Assembly: GCA_003154115.1 (NCBI GenBank)
Contig: PMCF01000140.1
Coordinates: forward strand, 1-42,149
Direction: 5' to 3'
Length of the DNA stretch: 42,149 nucleotides
From: Anaerolineae bacterium
GTDB lineage: Bacteria > Chloroflexota > Anaerolineae > Fen-1058
Shown: one piece after another, positions 13,498-23,037 of the stretch
Layout of the letters: each line of letters begins with the position of its first letter
Numbering within the stretch: position 1 is the first letter of the stretch
The notes under the pieces: generated by a model
Database searches by the model: none
What the model was told of the DNA's origin: nothing
What the model saw: only the letters and a program-made list of their open reading frames with translations
Made by a program: the position numbers and the translations under genes

Positions 13498-15078
13498 TCA
13501 GGCCCGTTTGGGCATAGCCGGCGGCGCGGCGGCCTCGACCAGTAGCTTGGACGCCGTAACCAAATCCCATAAAGATTGCGCCATTTGTCCGATGGCCAGC
13601 GCGGCAGGCGAAGCGGCGTCCATCTGGAAAATCGTGGCGCCCTTGACCGAAGAATAGCGCAGCTTGGGATCGTCCGGGATGACAAATGCCCGCGACAGCC
13701 CCAGTGCTTTTTCCAACTGTGGCGCGGGAATGCCCCCCGGCATGGTGGCGCGATTGATCACGAGCACGATGCGATCCGGGGAAAGGTCCAGATGAGGCGC
13801 CATGTCACAGAAAATGCGGGCGTTCTTGATCGAAGGCAGATCGGGCGTGACCACCAGCAGCACCAGGGTGACGATGTCGAACAACGCCAGATTGTGATCC
13901 GTCAGATAACTGGGTGAATCGATGACGATCGCCGCTGATCGATCGCGCAGCCGCCGCGCGGCCTGCACCAGCATCGTGCCCGTAATCAATTCGGCTGTTT
14001 CCGGCTTGGGTGGCGCGAAGAGCAGATTCAGACCCGACGTGTGCGTCAACAACAAATCGGGCAGGGCTTCGACATCGGGACGGTTGCTGGTCGTGAGATC
14101 GGCCAGCGATTTGGTGGGGCGCATGTTGAGATGGACGGGCAGATCGCCAAATTGCAGATCCGTATCGATGAGGGTGACGCCATGTTGAATCCGATCGAGC
14201 GCGGCGGCAAAGTTGATGGCAAGAGCCGAAGTGCCCGCGCCGCCCCGGGGACTGTACAACATGTACAGCGGCACATTCAAGCCGGTTGCGGCACGCTCGA
14301 CCACGGCCACTTCCGACCGAAAGGCCGATTTCACGGCAGCCGGACGCCTGGCCGCCTCGATTCTCTGGTAAGTGGGCAAGGCCGATTGATACACGCGCCG
14401 GATGCAGTTGACCAATTCATCGGCGCTGAACGGCTTCGTCTGATAGTCGCGGGCCCCGGCCAGCATCGCCGAGCGCATATAATCTTGTTCAAACTGCACC
14501 GAGATGATAATGACCTGGCAGTATGGATACAAAATGGACATTTCGCGCGTGGCGGCGATGCCATCCATGTCGGGCATATTGATGTCCATCAACACGATGT
14601 GGGGCAGATACTCCCCGGCCAGTTCCAGTCCGGTGATGCCGTTATAGGCTTGCCCCACCACTTCCATATCCGACTCAAACGCGATGAGGCGTCTGACATT
14701 TTCGCGCGTATCTTTGTTGTCGTCCACAATCAAGATGCGAATCTTGTTACCGGTGGAGCCGGGCTTGACCAAGCGAGTTGGCGCAGGAGTCACGACAGGT
14801 CTATAAGCGACGGGCGCTGCCGCGGGATCAGGTTGAGCCGTAATCTGGCGCAGCGAGGCCGGCTTCGCTTCCGGCACTTTGGCCTGGCCGATCAACGACG
14901 TGAGCGACGCGGCTGGCGGAAGTTCAGCGGGAACAGTTGGAGCCGCCACAGACGCCGGGGTCGGTGGTGCAACCGATTTCTTTTTCTTAGCACCCCGGCG
15001 GAGGAGGACCACCACGATCAGCAGCAATAACACGACTGCGGTTATCGCGGCGATCACAGGAATCTGACTAGGTTCCAT
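13498..15078 (-). CDS. Membrane-anchored response-regulator/CpaE (TadZ)-like ATPase
   Basis: The protein has 526 residues from ATG 15078, with GAGGTGA about ten bases upstream. Residues 7-27 are a single membrane helix (IPVIAAITAVVLLLLIVVVLL) followed by a basic stretch and a Pro/Ala linker. Residues about 115-235 form a receiver domain (IRILIVDDNKDTREN, LMDINMPDMDG with the phospho-Asp, and KPFSADEL). Residues about 265-510 are a MinD/ParA-like ATPase. Its P-loop SPRGGAGTSALAINFA lacks the usual Lys after the last Gly, while VTLIDTDLQFGD keeps the switch region. CpaE/TadZ proteins localise Flp pili, but no tad genes are nearby, so its role is open. Confidence 0.85.
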   Translation of the reverse strand: MEPSQIPVIAAITAVVLLLLIVVVLLRRGAKKKKSVAPPTPASVAAPTVPAELPPAASLTSLIGQAKVPEAKPASLRQITAQPDPAAAPVAYRPVVTPAPTRLVKPGSTGNKIRILIVDDNKDTRENVRRLIAFESDMEVVGQAYNGITGLELAGEYLPHIVLMDINMPDMDGIAATREMSILYPYCQVIIISVQFEQDYMRSAMLAGARDYQTKPFSADELVNCIRRVYQSALPTYQRIEAARRPAAVKSAFRSEVAVVERAATGLNVPLYMLYSPRGGAGTSALAINFAAALDRIQHGVTLIDTDLQFGDLPVHLNMRPTKSLADLTTSNRPDVEALPDLLLTHTSGLNLLFAPPKPETAELITGTMLVQAARRLRDRSAAIVIDSPSYLTDHNLALFDIVTLVLLVVTPDLPSIKNARIFCDMAPHLDLSPDRIVLVINRATMPGGIPAPQLEKALGLSRAFVIPDDPKLRYSSVKGATIFQMDAASPAALAIGQMAQSLWDLVTASKLLVEAAAPPAMPKRA

Positions 15079-15156
15079 AGGACACAATCACCTCACAGGG
15101 TAGACACACTTTGTACACAGCTTGTCCGCAAGGACGAGACTGCGCCAATCCCCCAA

Positions 15157-15201
15157 AGATGGGGATTGTTTCATCCCACCAACAGATGGGGATTGTTTCA
15201 T
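15157..15201. repeat. Two direct copies of AGATGGGGATTGTTTCAT
   Basis: Identical 18-base copies at 15157-15174 and 15184-15201 (27-base period) lie upstream of the REC-ATPase gene. A third, near-identical copy (ACGGGGATTGTTTCAT, preceded by AGA) lies at about 13019-13036 inside the tocopherol-cyclase-like gene. Two tandem units without spacers of CRISPR size do not make a CRISPR array. Confidence 0.7.
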
Positions 15202-15219
15202 ATGACGCGTGTGCCCTGT

Positions 15220-16680
15220 TTACTCTTCGGATAGCGGCGATTGTATCACAAGTGTGGCTTGCAGACGAACAAGTGCCTCGTGGGCAATGCGCGCCTCGTC
15301 GGGGGTCAGGGTGTCATCGGCATAACGAGCGCGCAGATACAAGGCAGTTAAGGCACCCACCGGTTCTTGCTGGGCCGGGGACAAATCCCCCAGCTTTTCG
15401 GCATACGCCAAAGGGGTTTGGTGCGGCGCTCGCGTGCCTACTTTAAGCCGCGCCCATTCTAAAAAGGCTTGATAAACCTGGCGCACAGCCACACGCGGAT
15501 CATCGCCCTCCAACGGGAGATAAGGCGGCGTCCGGGTGGGCCGCATACGCAAACGCGCAAACAGGTTCTTAAGTTGGTTCAGCAGTAATTCACGCGAGGC
15601 AACGCTCGCGCGCGTTTCATCTAGATCCTTGCGAGAGAGCAGACCCGATCGACGCAGCGCCCAGATCGCGAGAATCGCAAAGATGATCAGGATGACGATC
15701 ACCGAGGAGCCGCGCGCGAAAGTGACAAATTCGGGCGAGTCAAGGAAGCTCTCGATCTGCTGCTGCACTTGAAGCGCGTTGATCTGCACGCCCAACTCGT
15801 GCAAGATCGACAACAGACCCATGATCCCCTGCAGCACCGTGCGCAGCACAGCCTGCAACAGCGGTACCAGTGGCGTGATCAACCAGAAGAAGAGCGTGAA
15901 GATGGGCCTGAGAATCCCAACCAGGAAGTTGCCAAGCGCCGTAAAAGCTGGCCCCATCGCCGCAAGGGTCTGGCGCAGCGCATCTGGAGAGAAGATGCCA
16001 GCCAGCGCCACACCGCCAAGCAGGATCGCACCTACAACCGCCGCCATCGTCCCCAACCAGTGACGCTGCCGTCTCCAGGAGCCGGCTTCAGGTTGCTGTA
16101 AACGTGTGCGTTCGATGTTGACGATTATCAGCGTGCATAGCGCCGTCGCAAAAAACAACAGCACCGCCGCCAACATATCGGGGGCAGTGACATGCTGCGT
16201 AAAATTATTGACGAGCACTAATCCCGCCAGCGCCAAGATGCCATTGAAGAATGTGCGCTCCACATTCTCGTCGATCAGCGCGTGGCTGCGCCCGATCAAA
16301 ATACCGCGCCACCACAACACCCCGGTCGCCAGTAGTACAAACAGCTCCGGCGCGATCGAGTTCTGCCAATCAAGCAAGTTGCGCACGTAAACCGTCGGGA
16401 GCGTGCCGAAGTTAATCAGCCAAGTCACACTAAGGAGCGCAGCGAACCCGCTAAACAAAATAATGCGCCGCTGGTAACGCGCGTGGCTCAACGCATAGCG
16501 CGTGGTCAACGCGCTAATCAAGATCACCACGATCATGATCAGGGGCGGTGGCACCATGGTGACACGACCGACACCCGTGGAACGGACCAGCCACTGCACC
16601 CACGGTTCGAACCAGGCCGTGAACATGATCGCCATAGTAATCGGTAGCAGAACAAGTTGCAACCAGCTAATGCGTTGCAT
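15220..16680 (-). CDS. Multi-pass membrane protein with C-terminal DUF4129 domain
   Basis: The protein has 486 residues. About eight membrane helices fill residues 8-345 (for example LQLVLLPITMAIMFTAWF and VIVILIIFAILAIWAL). The cytoplasmic C-terminal 110 residues match the DUF4129 pattern: DPRVAVRQVYQAFLEWA, TPLAYAEKL, then LTALYLRARYADDTLTPDEA. DUF4129 proteins travel with MoxR ATPases and DUF58 proteins, as here, often with a transglutaminase domain, which is absent from this protein. The set is thought to act in envelope-associated assembly or proteolysis. It is last in the moxR-DUF58-DUF4129 operon. No clear ribosome binding site precedes ATG 16680. Confidence 0.8.
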   Translation of the reverse strand: MQRISWLQLVLLPITMAIMFTAWFEPWVQWLVRSTGVGRVTMVPPPLIMIVVILISALTTRYALSHARYQRRIILFSGFAALLSVTWLINFGTLPTVYVRNLLDWQNSIAPELFVLLATGVLWWRGILIGRSHALIDENVERTFFNGILALAGLVLVNNFTQHVTAPDMLAAVLLFFATALCTLIIVNIERTRLQQPEAGSWRRQRHWLGTMAAVVGAILLGGVALAGIFSPDALRQTLAAMGPAFTALGNFLVGILRPIFTLFFWLITPLVPLLQAVLRTVLQGIMGLLSILHELGVQINALQVQQQIESFLDSPEFVTFARGSSVIVILIIFAILAIWALRRSGLLSRKDLDETRASVASRELLLNQLKNLFARLRMRPTRTPPYLPLEGDDPRVAVRQVYQAFLEWARLKVGTRAPHQTPLAYAEKLGDLSPAQQEPVGALTALYLRARYADDTLTPDEARIAHEALVRLQATLVIQSPLSEE

Positions 16681-16730
16681 GATTGGATAATGGGTTAGAC
16701 ATTGGAAGTTGGAGCAGGCTCGTTCAATTT

Positions 16731-17954
16731 CTAACTTCTAAACTCCAACTTCAAACTCTCAAAGTCTGTCCAGTTCTGGGTCACGGAATAAAATGAAATG
16801 TTGGGTGGGATCGGACGATCGGGTTGGCTGCCCACCGTGATCAACGCCACTGGATGTCCCTCGGTGCGTAGATTAAACAGCGCATCGGCAATCGCGGCGT
16901 TGACAATCGGTGTCACGGCGAAGATCGACGCGCCATACGGCAAACGCGGCGCTTCCAGGCGCAGCAGATTCTCGAACGGCACCAACGGCGGACAAGCCAG
17001 TTGAGCCAAGGCTTCCAGAATTTGTAGTTCCTGCGCGTTGTGGCGAGAAGCGGCGATATGAATCCATGGCAGCGCACCGCGGATCGGGCTATTGGAAGCC
17101 AGCCCCACCGATCGGCGTGTCTCTAATCCGGCGTGGACCAGCGAAGCGGCCACCACGATTGCCGTCTCTAAATAATCGGTAACCACGCCTTCGTATATGC
17201 GATCGAGCGTTTGCGTATTGAGACATACCATCCAATGCGGCGCAGCGCTGGGATCAAAAACCTTCGTTTGTAACATGCCGCGATGCGCCGTCGCTTTCCA
17301 ATGCAAGTAGCGTATGTTGTCGCCCGCTTGATAGTCGCGCGCGCCAACAATCCGCAGCGGATCATCGATGAGATGGTGCTCGCTGCCATAATCCCCCAGC
17401 GGCGTGGCCGCTGGCAGTCCCAGCTGTTCCAGCGCGACGATCTTCGGATACACCAACAGCGTGTGGCGATAGTCCAGCAGGGTGCGGCGGAGGCGAAAGC
17501 CAAACAAATCGCCTGACGCAATCTGTACCGGCCCGATATCATAGATGCCCCGCTGTTCACCCTTCAGGCGGTAGCGGCGACGCACCCGCTCGTACCAGCG
17601 AAGACTATACAGATTAATCAGCATGCGACGCTGCGGATGTGCGGACAACTTGAGATCGGCGCGGCGAATAGGCAAATCTTGCGGAAATTCATCTTCGGCT
17701 TTCAACCAGGTTAATGGCAGCGGCTTGGCGTTGACGACTTCAACCCAGAAGTCGGTTTCTTCACCGAAGAACAAACGCTCGGTGCCGAACTGGCGTGCAT
17801 AGCTCACGCCAGCCAGACAATAGCGCCCCCACAGCCACGCCGTGAAAACCACAATCAACACGATGAAGTCCAGCAGCAAAAGCATAGAGTTGCGTACCAC
17901 CACACTCAAAAGCAAGGCCAGTAAAACGAGAAGGAGATTCAGGCGGTTTGTCAT
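16731..17954 (-). CDS. DUF58 domain protein
   Basis: The protein has 407 residues. Two hydrophobic helices (residues 5-45) anchor it. The signature region is GDLFGFRLRR, HTLLVYPKIVALEQLGLP, then DPLRIVGARDYQAGDNIRYLHWKATAHRGMLQTKVFDPSA, the hallmark of DUF58 (VWA-like) proteins. The C-terminal part resembles a VWA fold. DUF58 proteins are encoded beside MoxR AAA ATPases and are presumed substrates or partners of their chaperone activity. The gene is 38 bases downstream of moxR and 50 upstream of the DUF4129 gene. The gaps contain hairpins with the GAGTGA and TTGGAAGTTGGAG words. Confidence 0.88.
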   Translation of the reverse strand: MTNRLNLLLVLLALLLSVVVRNSMLLLLDFIVLIVVFTAWLWGRYCLAGVSYARQFGTERLFFGEETDFWVEVVNAKPLPLTWLKAEDEFPQDLPIRRADLKLSAHPQRRMLINLYSLRWYERVRRRYRLKGEQRGIYDIGPVQIASGDLFGFRLRRTLLDYRHTLLVYPKIVALEQLGLPAATPLGDYGSEHHLIDDPLRIVGARDYQAGDNIRYLHWKATAHRGMLQTKVFDPSAAPHWMVCLNTQTLDRIYEGVVTDYLETAIVVAASLVHAGLETRRSVGLASNSPIRGALPWIHIAASRHNAQELQILEALAQLACPPLVPFENLLRLEAPRLPYGASIFAVTPIVNAAIADALFNLRTEGHPVALITVGSQPDRPIPPNISFYSVTQNWTDFESLKLEFRS

Positions 17955-17992
17955 AGATGCTGAAACTTGATGAGTGAAAAATCACTCACTTG

Positions 17993-18964
17993 TCATACAC
18001 GGGGTTCCGACCAGGATTCTTCCACCGGCACTGGCACCTGCTTGATGATGCTCTGCAGCACATCGGGCACGCCCTTGCCATGCAGTCGCGCTTGACTGGA
18101 CAAGATCAACCGGTGGGCCAACGCTGGCGCGATCAACAACTGCACATCATCGGGAATCACGTAGGCGCGGCCACGCATAGCCGCTAACGTCTGCGCCGTG
18201 CGCGCCAACGCCAACGATCCACGCGGACTGGCGCCCAATGACAACGCGGCGTCCTCACGTGTGGCGCGCACCAGCGCCAGGATGTACGTCTCGATCGCCG
18301 GGCTGATGTAAACGCTCCGGCACAACTTGCTCAACGCCAGAATCTCATCGCCCGCGACCACCGGCTGGAGCGCATCCAACGGATCGACTTCGCGGAAGCG
18401 GCGCAGGATTTCTCGTTCTTCTTCGACTGCGGGATAACCGATCGAGACACGCAGCAAGAAACGATCGAGTTGGGCTTCGGGCAAGGGGAAGGTGCCTTCC
18501 AACTCGATCGGGTTCTGCGTGGCCAGGACCAGAAACGGCATCGGAACCGATCGGGTGACGCCATCCACCGTGACCTGTCGCTCTTCCATCGCTTCCAGCA
18601 AAGCCGATTGCGTGCGCGGCCCCGCCCGATTGATCTCGTCGGCTAACACGATCTGCGCCATCAGTGGCCCGGGGCGATATTCAAACTCGCCCGACTTTTG
18701 ATTGAAGATGCTCACCCCGGTGATGTCGCTGGGTAATAAATCGGGTGTGAACTGCACGCGTTGAAACGCGCAGCCCAACGAGCGCGCCAGAGACTTGGCT
18801 AGCATCGTCTTGCCCAGGCCGGGCACATCTTCGATGAGCACATGCCCCGGCGTCAACAACGCGGCGATCAACAACTCAACCACAGAAGACTTGCCGACGA
18901 TGACGGTTTCGATGTTACGCTGAATGGATTGGGCGGCCGCTTGAACGGTGGATAAATCGGGCAC
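17993..18964 (-). CDS. MoxR-family AAA+ ATPase
   Basis: The protein has 323 residues from GTG 18964, with GGAGA at good spacing. AAA_3 motifs are: Walker A IEDVPGLGKTMLAKSLA, VQFTPDLLPSDITG, Walker B IVLADEINRAGPRTQSALLEAMEE, sensor 1 LVLATQNPIELEGTFPLPEAQLDRF, and a C-terminal lid with SLGASPRGSLALARTAQTLAAMRGR. MoxR ATPases are chaperones that mature or insert metal cofactors, or activate VWA proteins. Here the partners are the DUF58 and DUF4129 genes directly downstream. The gene ends at a small GAGTGA hairpin (17972-17987). Confidence 0.94.
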   Translation of the reverse strand: MPDLSTVQAAAQSIQRNIETVIVGKSSVVELLIAALLTPGHVLIEDVPGLGKTMLAKSLARSLGCAFQRVQFTPDLLPSDITGVSIFNQKSGEFEYRPGPLMAQIVLADEINRAGPRTQSALLEAMEERQVTVDGVTRSVPMPFLVLATQNPIELEGTFPLPEAQLDRFLLRVSIGYPAVEEEREILRRFREVDPLDALQPVVAGDEILALSKLCRSVYISPAIETYILALVRATREDAALSLGASPRGSLALARTAQTLAAMRGRAYVIPDDVQLLIAPALAHRLILSSQARLHGKGVPDVLQSIIKQVPVPVEESWSEPRV

Positions 18965-18987
18965 GAGAAATTCTCCGCAGACTATTT

Positions 18988-19068
18988 GTCATTCCCGCGA
19001 AGGCGGGAATCCAGAACGGTGGCACTGGATTCCGCCCACCTGCGGTGGGACGCCTTCGCGGGAATGAC
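18988..19068. repeat. Long inverted repeat of the ATTCCCGCGAAGGCGGGAAT class
   Basis: The outer arms GTCATTCCCGCGAAGGCG (18988-19005) and CGCCTTCGCGGGAATGAC (19051-19068) are perfect over 18 bp, with inner stems around CTGGATTCC. It lies between moxR and the aldo/keto reductase gene. The same type occurs at 11722 and 28971. Confidence 0.85.
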
Positions 19069-19086
19069 GTTGTGCAAGATGGATGT

Positions 19087-20040
19087 TTAACCGATCACCT
19101 GATAACTGACTTTCTCCAACGCCTGCACTTCGTCCTCACTCAACCGCCAGCCCAGCGCCCCGAAATTCTCCTGCGCCTGCCGCAGATTCTTTGCGCCGGG
19201 AATGGGCACCGCGCCTTTGCAGATGAGCCAATTGAGCGACACTTGCGACGGCGTCTTGCCTTCATGCGCCTGACCGATTTCTTTGAGCAAATCAATCAAC
19301 GGTTGAATCTTGCCGAGGTATTCACGGTTATACAAACGGCTGCGCATCCCCGGCGGAACATTCTCAGGCGTGTACTTGCCGGTGAGCATGCCTTTCGCGA
19401 TCGGGCTGTAGGCGATAATCGTCACACCCAGATCGCGGCAGACCTCGACCAGGCCGCTCGTTTCCGGCTTCCGATCGAGCAAACTGTATTCCACTTGATT
19501 GGACGCCAGTGGAATGCCGCGTTTCGCCAGGGTGGCATGGGCCCGGATAGTCTGGGCTGGGTCGTAGTTGGATACGCCTACCGCGCGCGTCAACCCTGCC
19601 TCGACGGCATCCGCCAGCGCATTAGCCCACGTTTCGACTGTGAGAGGCGGCAGCGGAAAATGAACCTGGTATAAGTCTACTCGCGCGAGGCCCAATCGGT
19701 TCAAACTTTCACGCAACGCGTGCATCAAGCGGCCAGGAGATAGCCGCCACGGCAGGGGCATAAACTTCGTGGCAAGAACGACTTGATCGCGTGTGTTCGT
19801 CTCGCGCATGAACTGGCCCACCACGCGTTCCGAGCGACCGCGCCCGTACATCTCCGCCGTGTCGATGAAGTTGATCCCGGCGGCCAGCGTGGCCTCGTAG
19901 ACGGGCTTCAGATCGGCGTCGCTGTACGACTTGCCGTAGCCCCACATCATCGTATCGCCCCACTGCCAGATGCCCAAGCCCAGCGGCGACACGCGCAGCT
20001 CGGTCTGGCCCAACGGAATAGTTTCAAATTGAAGTGTCAT
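19087..20040 (-). CDS. Aldo/keto reductase
   Basis: The protein has 317 residues from ATG 20040, preceded by GGAGG. It has the (beta/alpha)8 AKR fold with the catalytic tetrad: Asp in FIDTAEMYG, Tyr in the same motif, Lys in LATKFMPLP and His in VDLYQVHFP. The NADPH-binding part is VPIPGAKNLRQAQEN. These enzymes reduce carbonyls at the expense of NADPH; the substrate is unknown. It appears monocistronic with an extended -10 (TGCTATAAT) about 115 bases upstream. The longer TTG/GTG start at 20079 lacks a ribosome binding site and was rejected. Confidence 0.93.
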   Translation of the reverse strand: MTLQFETIPLGQTELRVSPLGLGIWQWGDTMMWGYGKSYSDADLKPVYEATLAAGINFIDTAEMYGRGRSERVVGQFMRETNTRDQVVLATKFMPLPWRLSPGRLMHALRESLNRLGLARVDLYQVHFPLPPLTVETWANALADAVEAGLTRAVGVSNYDPAQTIRAHATLAKRGIPLASNQVEYSLLDRKPETSGLVEVCRDLGVTIIAYSPIAKGMLTGKYTPENVPPGMRSRLYNREYLGKIQPLIDLLKEIGQAHEGKTPSQVSLNWLICKGAVPIPGAKNLRQAQENFGALGWRLSEDEVQALEKVSYQVIG

Positions 20041-20154
20041 AGTCCTCCACAAGAAAAACCACGTTGGCCCCGCCGACACAGATCAATGGCAACTATGTCT
20101 GCGGCGCATTCGTGGTTGAGATGGTTAAAAACAGGTGGTAGGTTCCACGGGTGG

Positions 20155-20163
20155 ATTATAGCA
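20155..20163 (-). promoter_or_regulatory. Extended -10 (TGCTATAAT) of the aldo/keto reductase gene
   Basis: A perfect TGC-TATAAT reads on the minus strand. The same nonamer precedes the DUF4160 gene and the large histidine kinase, so it is a recurrent promoter form here. Confidence 0.55.
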
Positions 20164-20185
20164 TGGGGGCGGAGCAACTGATAAA

Positions 20186-20230
20186 CAACGGATAAACGAA
20201 TGTGCAAACACACTATCCGTTTATCCGTTG
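20186..20230. repeat. Inverted repeat CAACGGATAAACG / CGTTTATCCGTTG
   Basis: 13-bp perfect arms (20186-20198, 20218-20230) lie just downstream of the STAND gene stop and upstream of the aldo/keto reductase promoter. No T-run follows. It is another member of the intergenic hairpin class. Confidence 0.75.
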
Positions 20231-20248
20231 CCTATTCGTTGCCTTGCC

Positions 20249-22294
20249 TCACCCGCCACACTCTTTGAGGACGGCCTGGGCATCTGCCAACTTCGGCGAA
20301 CGAAGTTTGGTATAGATTTCGACGGCGCGTGAAGCATAGGGCAGACCTTCGGCAGGCTGCCCTTGTCGCGTCAACGCCTGTGCCAGGGTGAGACTGTTAC
20401 GTGCGCTGAGGTTTTGGCTCAAGAACGACTCCAGCACAAACGCTTCGCGCGCCTGTACTTCGGCCTCAGCCCATTTTTGTTGCCGCGCCGCCAAACGCGC
20501 GAGATTGCAGCTGATATGCGCAAGGTTCTTGAAGTCGTTCATTTGTTTGGCCAGCTGATAACCTTCACGGTAGTGAAGATCAGCAGCGAAAAGATCTCCC
20601 GCGCGCATCTCTGCGCCAGCCAAACCAATCAATGTTATCGCCACGTTCGGATCTTGAGGATCAAATGCGCGTTGCAACACCAGCGATTCGTGAAAGGCCG
20701 CGACGGCGGCCGGATAGTCTTGGACGGTCATTGCTACTTGCCCAGCGAGTCGCACAGCAAAGGCCCGCTCACGCCCACCAGCTGCGGCCCAGTAAGTGTT
20801 GACACGCTTCGCGCACTCCGCCAGTTCCTGCGTCTGGTTACGCTCGCGATAGACAATGGACATGCCGTACACGCGCCAACCAGCATTGATCCAGTCATTC
20901 GCTTTGACTGCTGATTTTTCGCCTTCGGCGTGGAGCGCCAACTTCTCATCCCAGCGTCCCGAAAAACTCAGGAAGCCGTACAGCCATGTACATACCTGTT
21001 GGAAGCGCGCATTAGCGCCCTGCTGATACAGCGGCAGCGCCGCCACAACCAGAGGCCACTGCTCTTCCAAAACACGAAAGCCCGCCAGATTTTCAAAACC
21101 GCCATGCTGCTGCAGCAGCTGGTAGACATACTCATTCAAGCGCTCCGCGGCCCGCGTCAACACCGCCGAATGTCTCTGGCGCAGAAAGCTCGCTACAACG
21201 CCGGGAAGAATGTAGTTCTCAAATTGAACGTCGCCGATCACCAGCGCTCGTTCGCTGAGGTCCTCCAGTTCTGTTGTGGCATAGGTTGCGGTCACTTGCG
21301 CAATCTGCGCGACCCAAGCGGGTCTGGCCGGTAGATAAAAATACGACAACGCCGCCAGCAAGTTCACCGACCGGGCATCCAATGTATCCACTAGGTCGCC
21401 CAGCACGTAATCGATAGGATTGTTGTGATCGGGCGCATTTTCGAGGAACTTCAAAGCATCGGCCACAGTGCGACACTGGCTGCCCGATCGGCCCAACTGC
21501 CCTACCAGCCATTCGATCAACAAGGGATTACCTTTGGCATACTCGTACAATTGCAAACGTTCGTTGGCCGCAGCCCGCGTCAGGTATTTATTGCGCTCGG
21601 CCAGCTTGTCGATCAGTTTCAGCGCAGCGTCCTTCTTCAACCGATCGAGCCGCACGATCTCGGCCGCCACATCAGTTCTCCGGCGGCTGGTGACGATGGC
21701 TTTGCACGATCGCGGCAAGCGCTTGAGGAACTGAAACAATCGCGCGCCTTCGGCTTCATCAAACGTTTCCAGGTTATCGATGATGATCAAGGCGTGACTG
21801 TTTTCCAACAGACGCCGCACCTCGCGCGCGCGTTCCGCCGGTTCAGTCCGTTCCAATTCCTCTGCACCCAGTTCGCGCGCCAACTCGGATAATAGCGTCA
21901 AATAGTTGGGCAACATGAAGTCTTCCAACTTCTGCTCGCCCTGCGGAGTCAATTCGCGCACTTTGGCGGAGAGAAAAATCTTGGCGGGATAGACACCATC
22001 AGGTGCCCGATGCCCTGCGCGGATGGCTAAGGCTGTCTTGCCAATACCGCCTGGCCCGTCAATCAACACGCCCCACCCGTTCGATTCGGGATCGAGCGCC
22101 TCGGCGATGATCTTCAGTTCGTCTTCACGGCCAAAGAAGTATGGCTGGTTCGGCAGTTCGGCGCGGCGAGGCTGCGGTGTGTAGTAGTGTTCATGTCGTG
22201 ACTTATCGATGTCGCGGCCCGCAACATCGCCGTCGATCTTCACGTCATTGGCGTTGAAGTCCGTCCCGCCGCTGCGCTTGGATATATCTGTCAT
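20249..22294 (-). CDS. STAND NTPase: NB-ARC plus TPR repeats
   Basis: The protein has 681 residues from ATG 22294, with GGGAG upstream and 15 bases after vapC. The N-terminus carries [20 protein letters not shown], a GDVxGRD-type leader common ahead of bacterial STAND modules. An NB-ARC core follows: Walker [14 protein letters not shown], Walker [10 protein letters not shown], a TSRRR sensor and a GNPLLIEWL (GxP-type) motif. A helical/winged-helix segment is next, and from about residue 430 to the end there are TPR-like repeats ([33 protein letters not shown]). Such proteins sense ligands through the repeats and oligomerise on ATP binding, often in antiphage immunity. No separate effector domain is visible, so its output is unknown. 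Confidence 0.88.
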   Translation of the reverse strand: MTDISKRSGGTDFNANDVKIDGDVAGRDIDKSRHEHYYTPQPRRAELPNQPYFFGREDELKIIAEALDPESNGWGVLIDGPGGIGKTALAIRAGHRAPDGVYPAKIFLSAKVRELTPQGEQKLEDFMLPNYLTLLSELARELGAEELERTEPAERAREVRRLLENSHALIIIDNLETFDEAEGARLFQFLKRLPRSCKAIVTSRRRTDVAAEIVRLDRLKKDAALKLIDKLAERNKYLTRAAANERLQLYEYAKGNPLLIEWLVGQLGRSGSQCRTVADALKFLENAPDHNNPIDYVLGDLVDTLDARSVNLLAALSYFYLPARPAWVAQIAQVTATYATTELEDLSERALVIGDVQFENYILPGVVASFLRQRHSAVLTRAAERLNEYVYQLLQQHGGFENLAGFRVLEEQWPLVVAALPLYQQGANARFQQVCTWLYGFLSFSGRWDEKLALHAEGEKSAVKANDWINAGWRVYGMSIVYRERNQTQELAECAKRVNTYWAAAGGRERAFAVRLAGQVAMTVQDYPAAVAAFHESLVLQRAFDPQDPNVAITLIGLAGAEMRAGDLFAADLHYREGYQLAKQMNDFKNLAHISCNLARLAARQQKWAEAEVQAREAFVLESFLSQNLSARNSLTLAQALTRQGQPAEGLPYASRAVEIYTKLRSPKLADAQAVLKECGG

Positions 22295-22309
22295 GGACTT
22301 GACTCCCAA

Positions 22310-22705
22310 TTACGGATGAATGACTTTCAATCCCAAAGCATGCTCGAAAGCATCGTAGTCACGATCGTTGTGGAGTAATTCATAACCGTTGAGCAAACAG
22401 AGGGTTGCGATGAGACTGTCAATGGTGGTACGAACAGTCAGCCCTTGTCGCCGCAGCATCCGGTAGTTTTGTGCTGCCGCCATAGCCAGACTGATGCCAC
22501 CGGTTTCGAATATTTCAAATTTCAGCAAATCGCGGCGCAGTTGCTGCCACTGCCGATCGTCACGCACGCCTTGCAACACCTCGCACAAGATCAAATCGGT
22601 CAAGCCCAACCGCTGGCGCACTAATTGGGCATCAAGCCAATCTGTTTGAAATGTGCGAACACCATTGAAGTAATCGATCCAAATGGTGGTATCGACAATG
22701 ACCAT
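22310..22705 (-). CDS. vapC: VapC-like PIN-domain ribonuclease toxin
   Basis: The protein has 131 residues. PIN acidic residues are in VDTTIWIDYFNG (Asp at the N-terminus), the Glu in CEVLQGV, the Asp in TTIDSLIATLCLL and the Asp in HNDRDYDAF. This quartet indicates an active Mg-dependent RNase. The start lies three bases after the vapB stop. It probably forms a transcription unit vapB-vapC-STAND NTPase, as only 15 bases separate it from the next gene. Confidence 0.93.
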   Translation of the reverse strand: MVIVDTTIWIDYFNGVRTFQTDWLDAQLVRQRLGLTDLILCEVLQGVRDDRQWQQLRRDLLKFEIFETGGISLAMAAAQNYRMLRRQGLTVRTTIDSLIATLCLLNGYELLHNDRDYDAFEHALGLKVIHP

Positions 22706-22708
22706 GCT

Positions 22709-22915
22709 CTACTTCTCCGGCACACGGCTGCGGCGCATTTCGTCCAAGTCGCCCTCCCACTGCACTTGGCCGCGCCAGCGCCGAATATCGGCCTGACCCT
22801 TGATCTGGATCAACACCTGCAAGCCGGCCTCGACCACCGCGCGTTTGGTCTTCAAGCCGGTGGCCTTCATCGCCTCACGTATCAATTTTTCGTCAATCAC
22901 GATGTTGGTGCGCAT
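22709..22915 (-). CDS. vapB: VapB-type antitoxin
   Basis: The protein has 68 residues from ATG 22915, with GAGGAGG upstream. A ribbon-helix-helix N-terminus (MRTNIVIDEKLIREAMKATG, then KTKRAVVEAGLQVLI) is typical of VapB of the DUF2191 type. The C-terminal tail (RWRGQVQWEGDLDEMRRSR) would enter the VapC active site. It likely represses its own promoter at 22945-22973. Confidence 0.9.
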   Translation of the reverse strand: MRTNIVIDEKLIREAMKATGLKTKRAVVEAGLQVLIQIKGQADIRRWRGQVQWEGDLDEMRRSRVPEK

Positions 22916-22944
22916 GACATCCTCCTCGCCGCTTCGATGTGTAT

Positions 22945-22973
22945 AGTGTACTCTTATCATGTGTACGCGTCAA
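22945..22973 (-). promoter_or_regulatory. Promoter of vapBC: TTGACG-17-TACACT
   Basis: The -35 TTGACG (22973-22968), a 17-base spacer and -10 TACACT (22950-22945) lie 30 bases before vapB. Repeated GTGTA/GTACAC words in and around the -10 could be the VapB operator. Confidence 0.55.
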
Positions 22974-22985
22974 TTCCAACAAAAA

Positions 22986-23016
22986 GTGACGAGTGAAGTT
23001 GCCCCTCACTCGTCAC
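22986..23016. repeat. Inverted repeat GTGACGAGTGA / TCACTCGTCAC
   Basis: 11-bp perfect arms with a 9-base loop lie between vapB and the DUF2442 gene. They share the GAGTGA word with other hairpins in the window. Confidence 0.75.
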
Positions 23017-23037
23017 TCAACCACACTCAGCCGCAGC

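Noticed and set aside
14041-15030. A 329-codon plus-strand frame
   Set aside because: It lies entirely antisense to the REC-ATPase gene, has no recognisable domains and no ribosome binding site. It is a codon-bias shadow.
15157-15201. Possible CRISPR array (two 18-base direct repeats)
   Set aside because: There are only two copies with a 27-base period and a third lies in a coding region. The spacer length is far too short and no cas genes are present.
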